A stretch of 64,000 nucleotides of DNA from a bacterium. GTDB taxonomy: Bacteria; Cyanobacteriota; Vampirovibrionia; Gastranaerophilales; Gastranaerophilaceae. Of this stretch, positions 17,894 to 27,530 are shown in pieces. The DNA is taken from contig JAFVAR010000002.1 of NCBI GenBank assembly GCA_017480425.1, positions 19,806-83,805 on the forward strand, in the 5' to 3' direction. Within the stretch, counting starts at the first letter, position 1. Every line of letters begins with the position of its first letter. The position numbers were made by a program, and so were the translations under genes. The notes below the pieces were generated by a model. The model ran no database searches and was not told where the DNA came from. It worked only from the letters and a program-made list of their open reading frames with translations.

Positions 17894-18649
17894 ATGGAAT
17901 TGATAGATAAAAATGTAATTTGCATTAAATGGGGTACAAAATTTGGTGCTGAGTATGTCAACAATTTATACAGAATGGTTGAGAAGAACCTTCCCATTCC
18001 ACACAGATTTGTTTGTTTTACTGATAATGCAGACGGTTTAGCTGAAGGAATTGAAGTAAGAGATTTACCTCCGTTTAATGAAAAAGCAATTCCTGATAAA
18101 GCTTGGAGAAAATTATCTTTATTTAATGAACAATTGGCAGACCTACATGGTACAGCACTGTTTTTAGATTTGGATATTGTAATCAAAGATGACCTGACCC
18201 CGTTTTTTGAGCAGGAAGGTGATTTTATAATTATTAAGGACTGGGATTTTCCGAAAGACATTATAGGTAATTCTTCCGTATTCAGATTTGAAATCGGGAA
18301 ACACCCTTATGTACTGGAAAATTTTTATAAAGAGGACAACAACATTCGTGACAGATTTAAAAATGAACAGGCATTTTTATCTCATCAAATATATGATAAA
18401 GGAATTCTCAAATATTGGGACAAGTCTTGGTGCGTAAGCTTCAAAAGATTTTGCTTGCAGCCGTTTCCTCTGAATTTCTTCAAGCAGCCGATAGATCCAA
18501 AAGGAGCAAAGATAATTGTATTTCATGGAAGACCGACTCCTGAACAGGCACTAAAAGGGTTTGCCGGCAAAGGCGGATTAAGATACGTTAAACCTACGAC
18601 ATGGCTTAAGCAGTATTATGTAAACAAAGAAGAACCCGCAAAAGTATAG
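17894..18649 (+). CDS. Glycosyltransferase (GT-A fold, DxD type)
   Basis: A 251-residue cytoplasmic protein with the layout of small GT-A glycosyltransferases. It has an N-terminal VICIKWGTKFGAEYVNNLY nucleotide-binding start, HRFVCFTDN, a WRKLSLFN helix, and the metal-binding DxD in FLDLDIVI (residues 90-97). Near the end come FHGRPTPEQA and a C-terminal PTTW. It lies 9 bases before waaA in a likely operon, which suggests a role in lipopolysaccharide core or another surface glycan. Donor and acceptor sugars are unknown. GGGAG lies 6 bases upstream of the ATG. Confidence 0.78.
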   Translation: MELIDKNVICIKWGTKFGAEYVNNLYRMVEKNLPIPHRFVCFTDNADGLAEGIEVRDLPPFNEKAIPDKAWRKLSLFNEQLADLHGTALFLDLDIVIKDDLTPFFEQEGDFIIIKDWDFPKDIIGNSSVFRFEIGKHPYVLENFYKEDNNIRDRFKNEQAFLSHQIYDKGILKYWDKSWCVSFKRFCLQPFPLNFFKQPIDPKGAKIIVFHGRPTPEQALKGFAGKGGLRYVKPTTWLKQYYVNKEEPAKV

Positions 18650-18658
18650 GAGAAATTA

Positions 18659-19894
18659 ATGCAAATTTGGGAAATTTTAGCAACTGTTTTTTTCTACATT
18701 ACACTTCCGTTTTTTTATCTTGAAAGAGTAATCCATAAAAAATCCGGTGGATGGAAGAAAAAATTCGGATATTGTGATACTATCCCGAATGATAAAAAGG
18801 TTATCATGCTACATGGCTGCTCAGTGGGCGAAATTACTGCCGTTGAAGATTTGGCAAAAAAAATAAAACAAGAATTTCCTGAACAATTCCTTGTTATTAC
18901 AACATCAACTATTACAGGACAAGATATTGCAAAAAAGAAACTTGGTGAAGTTGCTGACTATATTACATTCTTTCCGTTCGATGAATGTTTTAGCATAAAA
19001 AGATTTATGCAAAATGTTCATCCGAGTGTAGTTTTAATAGCTGAAACCGAGATTTGGCCGACATTCGCTTTTGGATGCAAAAAACGAAATATTCCTCTAT
19101 ACATAATTAACGGAAGAATTTCTGACTTATCATATTGGATGTATAGACTTGCAAAGCCATTCTTTAAACAAGTTTTGGAGAATTATTCAGGAATATTTAC
19201 GCAAAGTATCGAAGATAAAGATAAATTTATATCAATTGGCGTTGATAAAGAAAACGCTGAATTTATGGGAAATTTAAAATTCGGAATTACAAAGAGCACA
19301 GCAAAAATAAACATAAGCGAGGGAAATTACCCAATATTACTTGCAGGAAGTACACATAAGCCTGAAAACCCTATCGTTATAAGCACATATAAAAAATTAA
19401 AACAAGATATTCCAAGCTTAAAGCTCATTATTGCACCAAGACATTTGGAGCGAGTTAAAGAAATCGAGACACTGGCACAAAAAGCTGGTTTAACTTTTGG
19501 CAATCGTTCAAAAGATGATAAATTTAATGAGAAAACAGACATTATTATACTTGACACTTTAGGTGAACTGAAAAACATGTATTCTGTTATAGATGTTGCC
19601 TTTATCGGAGGAAGCTTTAACAAAACCGGAGGACACAATCCGCTTGAAGCGACTATTTGGGAAAAACCTGTTTTATCAGGACCGGCAATATTTAATTTTA
19701 AAGACATCTACAAAATTTTAACCAATGCCGGAGCTGCAAAAGTAGTATCATCGGAAGAAGAATTTTATAAAGAATTAAAACGTTTATTTACCGACAAAAA
19801 AGCATACGACAAAGCGGAAATTGCCTGTGCAAGAATTTTTGGAGAACAACACGGAGCAGCGGATTTTGTTATACAAAAACTAAAATCACTATAA
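18659..19894 (+). CDS. waaA: 3-deoxy-D-manno-octulosonic acid (KDO) transferase
   Basis: A 411-residue WaaA/KdtA (GT30) enzyme that adds KDO to lipid A precursor at the inner membrane. It has an N-terminal membrane anchor (about 6-23), the GCSVGEITA active-site block, TTSTITGQDIA, ETEIWPTF, NGRISD, AGSTHKPEN and FIGGSFNKTGGHNPLE. Length is usual. Its presence indicates a lipid A-bearing outer membrane. Its 3' end overlaps the convergent dus gene by six bases. Confidence 0.93.
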   Translation: MQIWEILATVFFYITLPFFYLERVIHKKSGGWKKKFGYCDTIPNDKKVIMLHGCSVGEITAVEDLAKKIKQEFPEQFLVITTSTITGQDIAKKKLGEVADYITFFPFDECFSIKRFMQNVHPSVVLIAETEIWPTFAFGCKKRNIPLYIINGRISDLSYWMYRLAKPFFKQVLENYSGIFTQSIEDKDKFISIGVDKENAEFMGNLKFGITKSTAKINISEGNYPILLAGSTHKPENPIVISTYKKLKQDIPSLKLIIAPRHLERVKEIETLAQKAGLTFGNRSKDDKFNEKTDIIILDTLGELKNMYSVIDVAFIGGSFNKTGGHNPLEATIWEKPVLSGPAIFNFKDIYKILTNAGAAKVVSSEEEFYKELKRLFTDKKAYDKAEIACARIFGEQHGAADFVIQKLKSL

Positions 19895-20842
19895 ACAAAC
19901 TAATATTTTATCAAGTTTTTCAAAAACATCTTTAAGGTTTTCTATTAAAACAATTTCACCCCTGAGTTTTGAAGCCCCCTGAAATCCGTTTAAATAATAC
20001 GGATAAAATTTACGTACAAATTTTACCCCGACATTTTCACCCCGAAGTTCTACTTCTTTAATTAAATGGCTTTTCAAAGTATTAATTTTTTCCTCAAGAG
20101 AAGGAGGAGAAAGATATATTCCTCTATTCAAATACTGTTCTATTCTGGAGATTAATGTTACATCCCCTAAAGCACCACGCCCGATTGCAACACCATCAGC
20201 ATTAGATTGCTCCAAACATTCAACCGCAGTTTCAATTGAAACAATATCTCCGTTTGCAAAAACAGGAATATCGACATTCCGTTTTAATTCAGCAATTTTT
20301 TTCCAATCAGCTTTTCCGCCATACATTTGCGAACGAGTACGAGCATGAATTGTTATAAAATCAGCTCCTGCTTCTTGCATCTGTTCACCGAATTCAACAT
20401 AATTCATTTCATCAAAAGTATACCCAAGACGAAATTTTACACTTAGTGGAATTGAAATTTCAGCCTTCACGGTTTTTACAATTTCCTTTGCCAAATTCGG
20501 ATTCCGCATTAAAGCACACCCGTCAGTTCCCTTGACAACCTTATTTACGGGACACCCCATGTTAATATCTATCATATCCGCAAATTGCTCCAGATATTTT
20601 GCACATTCTGCTATCATCCACGGCTTATGGCCGCTCAATTGATAAGATATCGGAGAATGATTGTCATCACGTTTTGTAATAACAGTATCTTTAACCTGCT
20701 TCAATGCTTCCGAACTTATCATTTCCGTAGTTAAAAGAGCCGACGGAGACTGTTCTCTGATAAGAGAACGCAGAACATAATCCGTAATTCCTGCCATCGG
20801 AGCAAGCGAAACCCTGGCAGATATTAAATCTTTAACCTGCAT
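19889..20842 (-). CDS. dus: tRNA-dihydrouridine synthase
   Basis: A 317-residue flavoenzyme that reduces uridine to dihydrouridine in tRNA. It shows LAPMAGITDYVLR, the catalytic cysteine in NMGCPVNKV, KFRLGY, IHARTRSQMYGGKADW, FANGDI and the FMN phosphate site IGRGAL. It looks closest to the DusB-like bacterial group, but I do not assign the subtype. The start overlaps the end of the upstream TPR gene by 11 bases, so the two are translated together. Confidence 0.92.
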   Translation of the reverse strand: MQVKDLISARVSLAPMAGITDYVLRSLIREQSPSALLTTEMISSEALKQVKDTVITKRDDNHSPISYQLSGHKPWMIAECAKYLEQFADMIDINMGCPVNKVVKGTDGCALMRNPNLAKEIVKTVKAEISIPLSVKFRLGYTFDEMNYVEFGEQMQEAGADFITIHARTRSQMYGGKADWKKIAELKRNVDIPVFANGDIVSIETAVECLEQSNADGVAIGRGALGDVTLISRIEQYLNRGIYLSPPSLEEKINTLKSHLIKEVELRGENVGVKFVRKFYPYYLNGFQGASKLRGEIVLIENLKDVFEKLDKILVCL

Positions 20843-22958
20843 ACGGTCTCAATTCTTCCATTCTGGATTTTGCATACCGCAAGAATTCATCATCTGTTGT
20901 ATATTTTGAAACAAATATCTGATAGTACTTGAATGCTTCTTTATAATTTTCTAATCCGTCATAATCAACTGCTATCATATAATTTGCAATCGGAAAATCA
21001 TTTGAATTTTTTACTACATTTAAATAATCCTGAATCGCAAATTTAGGCTGCTTCTTCTCATCATTTATCAGACCTCTGTAATAATAAGCATAAGCATTTG
21101 TGGATTCTTTTCTTAAAACTTCATTGAATTTTGCAAGTGCACCTTCAAAATCTTTTTGCTCATACAATTTTATGCCTTCATTCAGAACACCCAAAGTACC
21201 GCTTTGATTAACATAGTTTAATAACTGTTTTGCTTCGGATTGCGGATTTAGAGCAATTGCTTTATTTAGATAAACTCCTGCCTGTTCCCAGTTTTGTTGT
21301 TCGGAATACAAATACCCGATATAATAAGGAATTTGAGAATTCTTAGGGTTCAACATTTCTGCCTTTTTATAATACGCAATTGCCTCATCATAATTTTCTA
21401 ATGCCTGATAGCAAGCTGCAACACCAAGCATAGAATTTTCAGTAGCAGGTTCTATTGACAAATATTCCCTTATTGCTTTTTTATATTCTTTATTTTCAAA
21501 ACTTGCGGATGCTGAAGCCATCTTTGCGGAATCAGAATCACTCAAAACCTCTTTTAAAGTTTTTGCAACAAGCTCATTTCCTGGAAATCTGCGTTTGGCA
21601 TCAGACAAAATAACTTCAGCGTTATCATAATCATCCTTTGCAGCATAACAAATGCCTAAGTTTACATATGCATCTATTTTATTAGGATTTTTTGAGATTA
21701 CTGCTTTATAAGCTTTTATTGCATCCTCAATTTTATTTTCTTTGTGCAATTTGTAAGCGTATGAATACAAATCTTCACCTGTGCCGTTTTGAACCATATA
21801 ACTTAAATATTCAACAGGAGACATTGTATCTCTGGCAAGTTCCATCATTGCGGTTTTTGCATCTGTATTTTTAGGATCCAGAGTAGCTACAGATCTATAT
21901 AAATTCATTGCAGTCTGCTTGTCACCCATTTCCGCAAGAGTTTGAGCTTTATAAAACATTGCCTGAGAATTATCCGGTTCAATAGTTAAAACAGAGTTAT
22001 AAGCTTGTAATGCTTTTTGGTAGTCCTTTTTTTGTTGATAAAGCGTTCCTACATTTATTCTTGTCGTTAAATTTTGCGGATTTAATTGTTCTGCTTTACC
22101 ATAATAATTTAGAGCCGCATCAAAATCACCCATAGCTTGCTTTATAGCGCCTATATTTGCATTCAATTCCGCATCACGTGGAGTTTGCGCAAGCTTTTTC
22201 ATATAAATTCTCTCTAAACTGTAGAGAATTTCCATGTCTCCTTTTGAATGAGCAAGTGCAGAATTGTATTCAGGTAAAGCTAAATCATATTGACCATTTT
22301 TATCAAGTGTTCTTGCATATTTCATCCTTAGTTCACTATCATTAGGATTTAAATCTAATGCAAGCTTGTAAAAATCGACAGAACGTTGATTGTTACCTAA
22401 TGACTTTAATAAATCTGCTATTTGCACATTTGCATCGGCTGAAAGCCTTTCATCTTGAGATGCCTGATAGAACTCATACGCTGCAGCCGAAAGTTCACCT
22501 GATGCCCTCAGTGCAATCGCTTTTTTATATCTGGATGTTGAAGTGGTATCAAAACTCATAACCTTTAAGCATTGGTTAAGATTTGTTGTTGCAGAAGATA
22601 TCATCCCTACTGAATTTTGAACTTCTTGAGTATTATCCGGATATATCTTTAAATAAAATAATGCACTCCTGAAATCATTAGAGGCCTTTTCATAATTTTT
22701 TTCTTGATTTGCATAATAAGCAGCTCTTGCTAGATAAGAATTTATGAGTCCCACTCTCGCTGAAACATCCATATAGTTAATTCTAAGGGCTCTCTTAAAT
22801 TCCGCTATTGCAGAAGAATATTGATTTTGCATCAAATAATCCTGCCCTGCATTATAATGTTCACCAAAAGCACTAACCGGCGCAGAAAATATCGCTTGTT
22901 GTGATAGTCCTACTGAAATTGCTAAACAGCAAATTATCCCTAAATATTTTTTCTTCAT
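20832..22958 (-). CDS. Exported tetratricopeptide-repeat protein
   Basis: A 708-residue protein with an N-terminal signal sequence (MKKKYLGIICCLAISVGLS; the CC could allow a lipid anchor but no clean lipobox is seen). It is followed by about 14 tandem TPRs such as YLMQNQYSSAIAEFKRAL, YNSALAHSKGD and YYGKAEQLNPQN. TPR arrays of this size act as protein-binding scaffolds, often in envelope assembly. No catalytic domain is present. A TAATAT box lies six bases before the ATG, with TTCACT 17 bases further up, so the mRNA may be leaderless. It is coupled to dus by an 11-base overlap. Confidence 0.85.
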   Translation of the reverse strand: MKKKYLGIICCLAISVGLSQQAIFSAPVSAFGEHYNAGQDYLMQNQYSSAIAEFKRALRINYMDVSARVGLINSYLARAAYYANQEKNYEKASNDFRSALFYLKIYPDNTQEVQNSVGMISSATTNLNQCLKVMSFDTTSTSRYKKAIALRASGELSAAAYEFYQASQDERLSADANVQIADLLKSLGNNQRSVDFYKLALDLNPNDSELRMKYARTLDKNGQYDLALPEYNSALAHSKGDMEILYSLERIYMKKLAQTPRDAELNANIGAIKQAMGDFDAALNYYGKAEQLNPQNLTTRINVGTLYQQKKDYQKALQAYNSVLTIEPDNSQAMFYKAQTLAEMGDKQTAMNLYRSVATLDPKNTDAKTAMMELARDTMSPVEYLSYMVQNGTGEDLYSYAYKLHKENKIEDAIKAYKAVISKNPNKIDAYVNLGICYAAKDDYDNAEVILSDAKRRFPGNELVAKTLKEVLSDSDSAKMASASASFENKEYKKAIREYLSIEPATENSMLGVAACYQALENYDEAIAYYKKAEMLNPKNSQIPYYIGYLYSEQQNWEQAGVYLNKAIALNPQSEAKQLLNYVNQSGTLGVLNEGIKLYEQKDFEGALAKFNEVLRKESTNAYAYYYRGLINDEKKQPKFAIQDYLNVVKNSNDFPIANYMIAVDYDGLENYKEAFKYYQIFVSKYTTDDEFLRYAKSRMEELRPYAG

Positions 22959-23121
22959 AACAATATATTACTATAACAAAATTAATAAGTGAATAAGTTA
23001 ATGAGTTATTAAGCAAATGGGGAGTATATACAAAAGCCTTATTTCAGAGGTATTCGTGTCAAGATTGTTAATTTTTGTAAATTTTTTTATTCAGCATGTA
23101 TCATGATTTTATAATTTAGTG

Positions 23122-23210
23122 TAGCATGCAGGTATCAACTATCCCCAAATCTCCTCCCAAAATTATTAGAGAAATACTTATACTGACTCAAAAGAGTCAG
23201 TTTTTATTTT
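23122..23210 (+). ncRNA. Candidate small RNA with exposed CUCCUCCC
   Basis: A TATAAT at 23110-23115 would start transcription near 23122, and a strong terminator ends it near 23210, giving an RNA of about 89 bases with no reading frame. It contains ATCTCCTCCC at 23149-23158, complementary to Shine-Dalgarno sequences and seemingly unpaired, as in trans-acting translation-blocking RNAs. The -35 match is poor, so the start is uncertain. Confidence 0.4.
23182..23210 (+). terminator. Intrinsic terminator without an upstream plus-strand gene
   Basis: A perfect 8-bp stem (ACTGACTC with GAGTCAGT) around AAAA, then TTTTATTTT on the plus strand. No plus-strand protein gene lies upstream. Confidence 0.85.
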
Positions 23211-23250
23211 GAGACAAGCTTTGTGATATTTTACTACAGTAAAACTCTTT

Positions 23251-23439
23251 CTAACTCAATAAATCGGTTAAAATTGCAGCGTTTTCTTCTGCTTTAAGAT
23301 TGTTGGAAATTTTATTACGTTTTATATACACTCTCAGAGCCTCTCTGATAAGTTCACTTCTTGTTCTTTGTTCCGAAGAAGCAATGTTATCCACTCTGCT
23401 TAAGAAATCATTTGACATTGAAATTAATACTCTTGCCAT
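23251..23439 (-). CDS. Ribbon-helix-helix (CopG/MetJ-type) DNA-binding protein
   Basis: A 62-residue protein. I chose the start MARVLISMSNDFLSRVD at 23439 because GGAGGG lies five bases upstream; the longer frame to 23484 has no such site. The pattern MARVLISM (strand), FLSRVDNIA (helix), RTRSELIREALRVYIKR (helix) is a standard ribbon-helix-helix fold. Such proteins act as dimeric repressors or antitoxins. No toxin gene is adjacent on either side, so a stand-alone regulator is more likely. Confidence 0.85.
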   Translation of the reverse strand: MARVLISMSNDFLSRVDNIASSEQRTRSELIREALRVYIKRNKISNNLKAEENAAILTDLLS

Positions 23440-23702
23440 ATTCCCTCCAATCAAGTATATTATAACATATAATTTTTTTATCACAAGTATATACTTTTTA
23501 AAATTTTCACCTTTCTGAATATTTTAAAGAAAATGAGCCGTACTTGGTTTTTATCTTTTAAGCCGGAAAATATTTTGGCAAAATAAAGTTTAACTTCCTA
23601 ATAACAATTATTAATTTTTGTTAAGAAAAATTTTTACAAAAAGGCAATTTTAATAAGTTCAAAATCTTTATATATATAAAGGGATATTTTAGGAGACAAA
23701 AA

Positions 23703-26429
23703 ATGAGCTTTGACTGGAACATGCCAAATATGCCATACTACTTTTCAACAATAAACCGAGCAATGGTGAGTGACAATCCTTGGGATTCAATAGGCTTATC
23801 TTTTGCTTTAGCTGATGCAAAAATGCAGGCAGGCGCTTCTCGTTTTTGGGTTCCTAACTTTAGCTGCGGATGGGACTGGGGCTCTTATTCCATACCATTC
23901 ACAGGACAAGAATTCAGACTTGACCCTAATTTTACATTGTGGGAAATGCAGAACCAAATGCAAAATGGCGGTGGATTCTGGGGCGGAGGTAACTTCTCGG
24001 GCGGAATGATAGATACCTTCAATTGGAGCAGCGGCATGACTCCCGGAATGAACGGAGGTTTTGGCGGAGGATTCAACGGAGGTTTTAACGGCGGAATCGG
24101 CGGTTGGCCGACAGCAGGAGGCGCAGGCGGTGTCGGTGGTTGGCCTACAGTAGGCAGCGCAGGCGGAAGCGGCGGTAAAACTGATGAACAAATTCAACAA
24201 GAAACAGAATATAAACAATATAAAGACGTATTAAACCAATTAAAAGACTTACCTGATTTGGATGATACAACAAAAGGTATTATAAAAAATGCACTGTCAA
24301 AAGGCGGAAAAATTGAAGACAAACTAAATGCCGTTAAAGATGCATTCAATAAAATACCTCAAAATGAAAGAAAACAATTAATAAAAAATGCAGTAATTAA
24401 AGAAAACTGCGATGAACTGGTAAAAATCGGCTATGATATAACATCTGAAAATACAGATGGACAATTGAATAACAATACTAAAACGAAAAAGGCACTGGAA
24501 GAATATAGCAAAATAAAAGGATATATTGACACTATTAAATCCGGAATTGAACAGGGAAATGTTGATGACAGTGCCATCACAGCTATTACAGACACAAAAT
24601 ACATAATGTCAGGTTTAAGCTATTGGAATGATACTTACCCTGATTCACACATTATAAAGTACCTTGGAAGTAAAATCGGTAATGATGAAACTGCAAATAA
24701 AAAATATCAAGGTATTGTAAATCAAATGTGTCGGGCTCTTGACACAAAAGCACATCAAGTTGCATCAAAGGGTAACTTCACGAAACTTGAAGCAGCAAGA
24801 AAAGCTCTTAGCGGCAAACTTGATAACTTACAAGCAACAAACGAATCAATAGCAAACATAGCACCATTATTTGATGAATTGTACGCTCATATCAGAATGG
24901 CAGAAGCTCAGCTTGTAAGAAATAAAGCATATGAAAAATACGGCTTCTTAGGAGCTGATACTGTACCTGCAGATATACTGGTTTCCGAAACAAAACAAGA
25001 TTTGGGAAAAGAAAATATAAAAGTTCCATCATATGACGAAATTAAGCCTAAAGAAAAAATTTCAGTAACAGTAGACCACAAGTCCAAACTTGATGGCAAA
25101 TCTGCTGAAGAGCAGAAAGCAGGGCTAGTCAAAGATGGTACAATAAAAGAGACCGAATGCGAGGGTTTATATGAAACCAATGCAGGTGGCGCTATCGGAC
25201 TGAAAAAATACTATACTTTTGCTGACAAAGACGGAAAAGAAGTATTTGCAGAAGTAGAAGGAATACAGTCTGTTGATGAAAAAGGAAAAATTAACGGCCA
25301 ATATAATTCTTTAAACGATGCAATAGAAGCAAAAGCAGTAACTATTAAGGAAACAACTCCAACTAAAGCGGAGAATTATAAAGCTTCTGTCACAACTATA
25401 CAAGAAAAAGATGTCGTTGTTAACAATGACGGAAGCATAAAATCACAATATAAGAACGCAGATGGTGAAATAGAAGAATATGAAATTAATGACGACGGTG
25501 TCTTAACTATAAAAGGAAATAAAACACCTGTAAATGCAGATAATATACCTATAAAAGCGACATTTATTAATGCTAAAGAAGAAAGAAAAGAAGCAGCACA
25601 AGGAAGTGATTTTATAAATTTTGGAAACGGCACTTATGTTACCAAAACAAGTGATGGAAAATATAAATACTACGTTGATAACACAGAAACAACTGAAGAC
25701 TATTTCAAAGCAAATCGTCCGGGATGTTATAAAGTAACACTTGCAAAACAAAGAGGCGAAAGTTTTGTTACAAGATACGATAACGGATATTATATTACGA
25801 AAACAAAAGAGAACGAGTATATATATTGGGACAATAATAACAAAAAAATAGATAGAAATACGTTTAGGAACAAATGCGATAAAATTAACCAATCAGGTTC
25901 AGCTTATTGCGATGGTTCAAATGTATATAAATGGGTTGACGGAATCACAACAGACAGTACTTTATATACTAAAATAGATACTATTCTTAATAAGATAACG
26001 AAAACAAACGTAATAGATTTTCTTGTTGGCTATTATGATGCCCGTGGCAATTATTCTGGCGATGGAATAATAGAACAATTAGATGACGAATACGATGGCG
26101 GTATGATTACAATGGATGGGAAAAAGAATCTTATTAATGCATTTATTGCAGCAGTTAAACAATTTCCTAATTACATAAATAAAAATGATTCTACGCTAAT
26201 AGCAGATATAGAATCTCTCGAAGCCATTTTAAAAGGATATCCGGACAATAGTGACAAAACAACATTCAACAATAATAGCTTTTTGGGATATAACAGTGAT
26301 AATACAAAAATTGATAATATAATGAAAAGAATATTACAAAAAATTCAACCTCAACAGTCGAATAGTAAAAGCATAACTACCCGAGAATCAGACTTCTCTA
26401 TGTCATCAGGATGGGTGGGATATGTATAA
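23703..26429 (+). CDS. Large Gly-rich protein of unknown function (908 residues)
   Basis: I recognise no family. It has no signal peptide. Residues 1-85 are rich in Trp, Phe and Met. Residues about 85-160 are a Gly-rich linker of GGFNGG and GGWPT(A/V)G repeats. Residues about 160-410 are helical and charged. About 640-740 holds two related beta-rich units (FGNGTYVTKTSDGKYKYY and YDNGYYITKTKENEYIYW). The C-terminus is helical, ending GWVGYV. AGGAG precedes the ATG. It stands alone with its own terminator. A Gly-rich hinge between an aromatic head and repeat units suggests a structural or surface-exposed role, possibly exported by a non-Sec route. Confidence 0.7.
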   Translation: MSFDWNMPNMPYYFSTINRAMVSDNPWDSIGLSFALADAKMQAGASRFWVPNFSCGWDWGSYSIPFTGQEFRLDPNFTLWEMQNQMQNGGGFWGGGNFSGGMIDTFNWSSGMTPGMNGGFGGGFNGGFNGGIGGWPTAGGAGGVGGWPTVGSAGGSGGKTDEQIQQETEYKQYKDVLNQLKDLPDLDDTTKGIIKNALSKGGKIEDKLNAVKDAFNKIPQNERKQLIKNAVIKENCDELVKIGYDITSENTDGQLNNNTKTKKALEEYSKIKGYIDTIKSGIEQGNVDDSAITAITDTKYIMSGLSYWNDTYPDSHIIKYLGSKIGNDETANKKYQGIVNQMCRALDTKAHQVASKGNFTKLEAARKALSGKLDNLQATNESIANIAPLFDELYAHIRMAEAQLVRNKAYEKYGFLGADTVPADILVSETKQDLGKENIKVPSYDEIKPKEKISVTVDHKSKLDGKSAEEQKAGLVKDGTIKETECEGLYETNAGGAIGLKKYYTFADKDGKEVFAEVEGIQSVDEKGKINGQYNSLNDAIEAKAVTIKETTPTKAENYKASVTTIQEKDVVVNNDGSIKSQYKNADGEIEEYEINDDGVLTIKGNKTPVNADNIPIKATFINAKEERKEAAQGSDFINFGNGTYVTKTSDGKYKYYVDNTETTEDYFKANRPGCYKVTLAKQRGESFVTRYDNGYYITKTKENEYIYWDNNNKKIDRNTFRNKCDKINQSGSAYCDGSNVYKWVDGITTDSTLYTKIDTILNKITKTNVIDFLVGYYDARGNYSGDGIIEQLDDEYDGGMITMDGKKNLINAFIAAVKQFPNYINKNDSTLIADIESLEAILKGYPDNSDKTTFNNNSFLGYNSDNTKIDNIMKRILQKIQPQQSNSKSITTRESDFSMSSGWVGYV

Positions 26430-26471
26430 GTTCATAAATAAGATGTAAGATGGGTGTTACAAAAAAAATAT

Positions 26472-26497
26472 AGCCGGGGCTCCTCTCCGGCTTTTAC
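26472..26497 (+). terminator. Intrinsic terminator after the 908-residue gene
   Basis: AGCCGG pairs with CCGGCT around a GC-rich loop and is followed by TTTTACTTTTT. Confidence 0.75.
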
Positions 26498-26514
26498 TTT
26501 TTCTTTTTTATACT

Positions 26515-26632
26515 TCCCTTCGCCATTGATGAGAGAAGGTGTCCGAAAGACGGTTGAGGGTGGTCTCATTCTTTATTAAATTTATTTACCCCCACCCCTG
26601 CCCTCTCCTAAAAGGAGAGGGAGACTGAAGTT
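26515..26632. repeat. Hairpin-rich intergenic repeat element
   Basis: This 118-base non-coding stretch contains GGTGTCCGAAAGACGGTTGA and a perfect CCCTCTCC-TAAAA-GGAGAGGG hairpin (26601-26621). Word content such as ACCCCCACCCCTGCCCTCTCC and GTTGAGGGTG matches a class of dispersed intergenic repeats seen in many bacteria. It resembles part of the module at 12931-12980 (CCCTCGCCCCCAC, GGGGTGAGGG). Copy number in the genome cannot be seen here. Confidence 0.5.
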
Positions 26633-26651
26633 GGAAATAAACATAAAACCA

Positions 26652-27530
26652 CTACCCTACAAGTTCCTTCAAATAGTTCGGAAGCGCAAATCTGGCTTCA
26701 TGGTATTCTCTGTTATAAATTTTACAAGTTTTTGTAATCTCATTACCTCTGCGCTCATCCCAATATGAAAGCGGTTTCACTGATTCCGAACAGAAAGCCC
26801 AAGCCCAATAACCGCCGGGATATGTCGGAATATTTGAAGTATATGTGGAAACAATCGGAAATACTCTTCTTAATTGCGTATACATTTTTTTAATTTCTTC
26901 TTTATTAGTAAACGGTGATTCTGATTGAGCAACCATTATTCCGCCTTGTTTTAATGAGCGTTTAACATTTGTATAGAATTCATCCGTAAATAATCCTTCT
27001 CCGGGGCCCATCGGGTCTGTTGAATCAATCAGAATAATATCAAACATATTTTCTTTATCTTTAATATATTCAATTGCATCTTCTACAAGAATTTCACATT
27101 TAGGATTATCTAAACCGCAAGAAATTGTCGGTAAATATTTTTTGCAAACATCAATTACCATTCCGTCAATTTCACAAAGAACAACTTTCTCAACAGTATC
27201 ATGTTTCAGAACTTCTCTTACTGTTCCGCCATCACCGCCGCCTATTACAAGAACGGTTTTAGGATTTTTATGATGCATCATGGGGATGTGGGTTATCATT
27301 TCGTGATAATGCCATTCGTCACCTTCTGTTGTCATCATTAAATCATCCAAAGTTAATACTCTGCCCAACTCTGAATCTGTTTCAAAAACTTCAACTTTTT
27401 GGAATGGTGATTGTTCCGAAAAAAGAACCTTACCGGACTTTATTGCAATACCATATCCGCCTGGTGTTATTTCTTTATAAATATTTTGTTCTTTATCTAT
27501 TCCTTGCAATACTATGTTTTGAGTTGTCAT
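26652..27530 (-). CDS. speE: Spermidine synthase (polyamine aminopropyltransferase)
   Basis: A 292-residue SpeE that moves an aminopropyl group from decarboxylated S-adenosylmethionine to putrescine. It has the signatures YHEMITHIPMM, VLVIGGGDGGTVREV, the catalytic DSTDP and the GGYWAWAF block near the end. Length matches the family. It starts directly after the HIT gene with no gap and is the last gene of a four-gene minus-strand operon. speD is not in the window. Confidence 0.94.
   Translation of the reverse strand: MTTQNIVLQGIDKEQNIYKEITPGGYGIAIKSGKVLFSEQSPFQKVEVFETDSELGRVLTLDDLMMTTEGDEWHYHEMITHIPMMHHKNPKTVLVIGGGDGGTVREVLKHDTVEKVVLCEIDGMVIDVCKKYLPTISCGLDNPKCEILVEDAIEYIKDKENMFDIILIDSTDPMGPGEGLFTDEFYTNVKRSLKQGGIMVAQSESPFTNKEEIKKMYTQLRRVFPIVSTYTSNIPTYPGGYWAWAFCSESVKPLSYWDERRGNEITKTCKIYNREYHEARFALPNYLKELVG

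Larger units (their letters stand above)
22959..23250. other. Intergenic region holding a candidate small RNA
   Basis: No protein gene is visible between the TPR gene and the ribbon-helix-helix gene. The only structured part is the promoter-like TATAAT (23110-23115) and the terminator at 23182-23210 described separately. Confidence 0.5.

Noticed and set aside
23251..23439. Antitoxin of a toxin-antitoxin pair
   Set aside because: Ribbon-helix-helix fold fits, but no toxin-sized gene lies next to it on the same strand.
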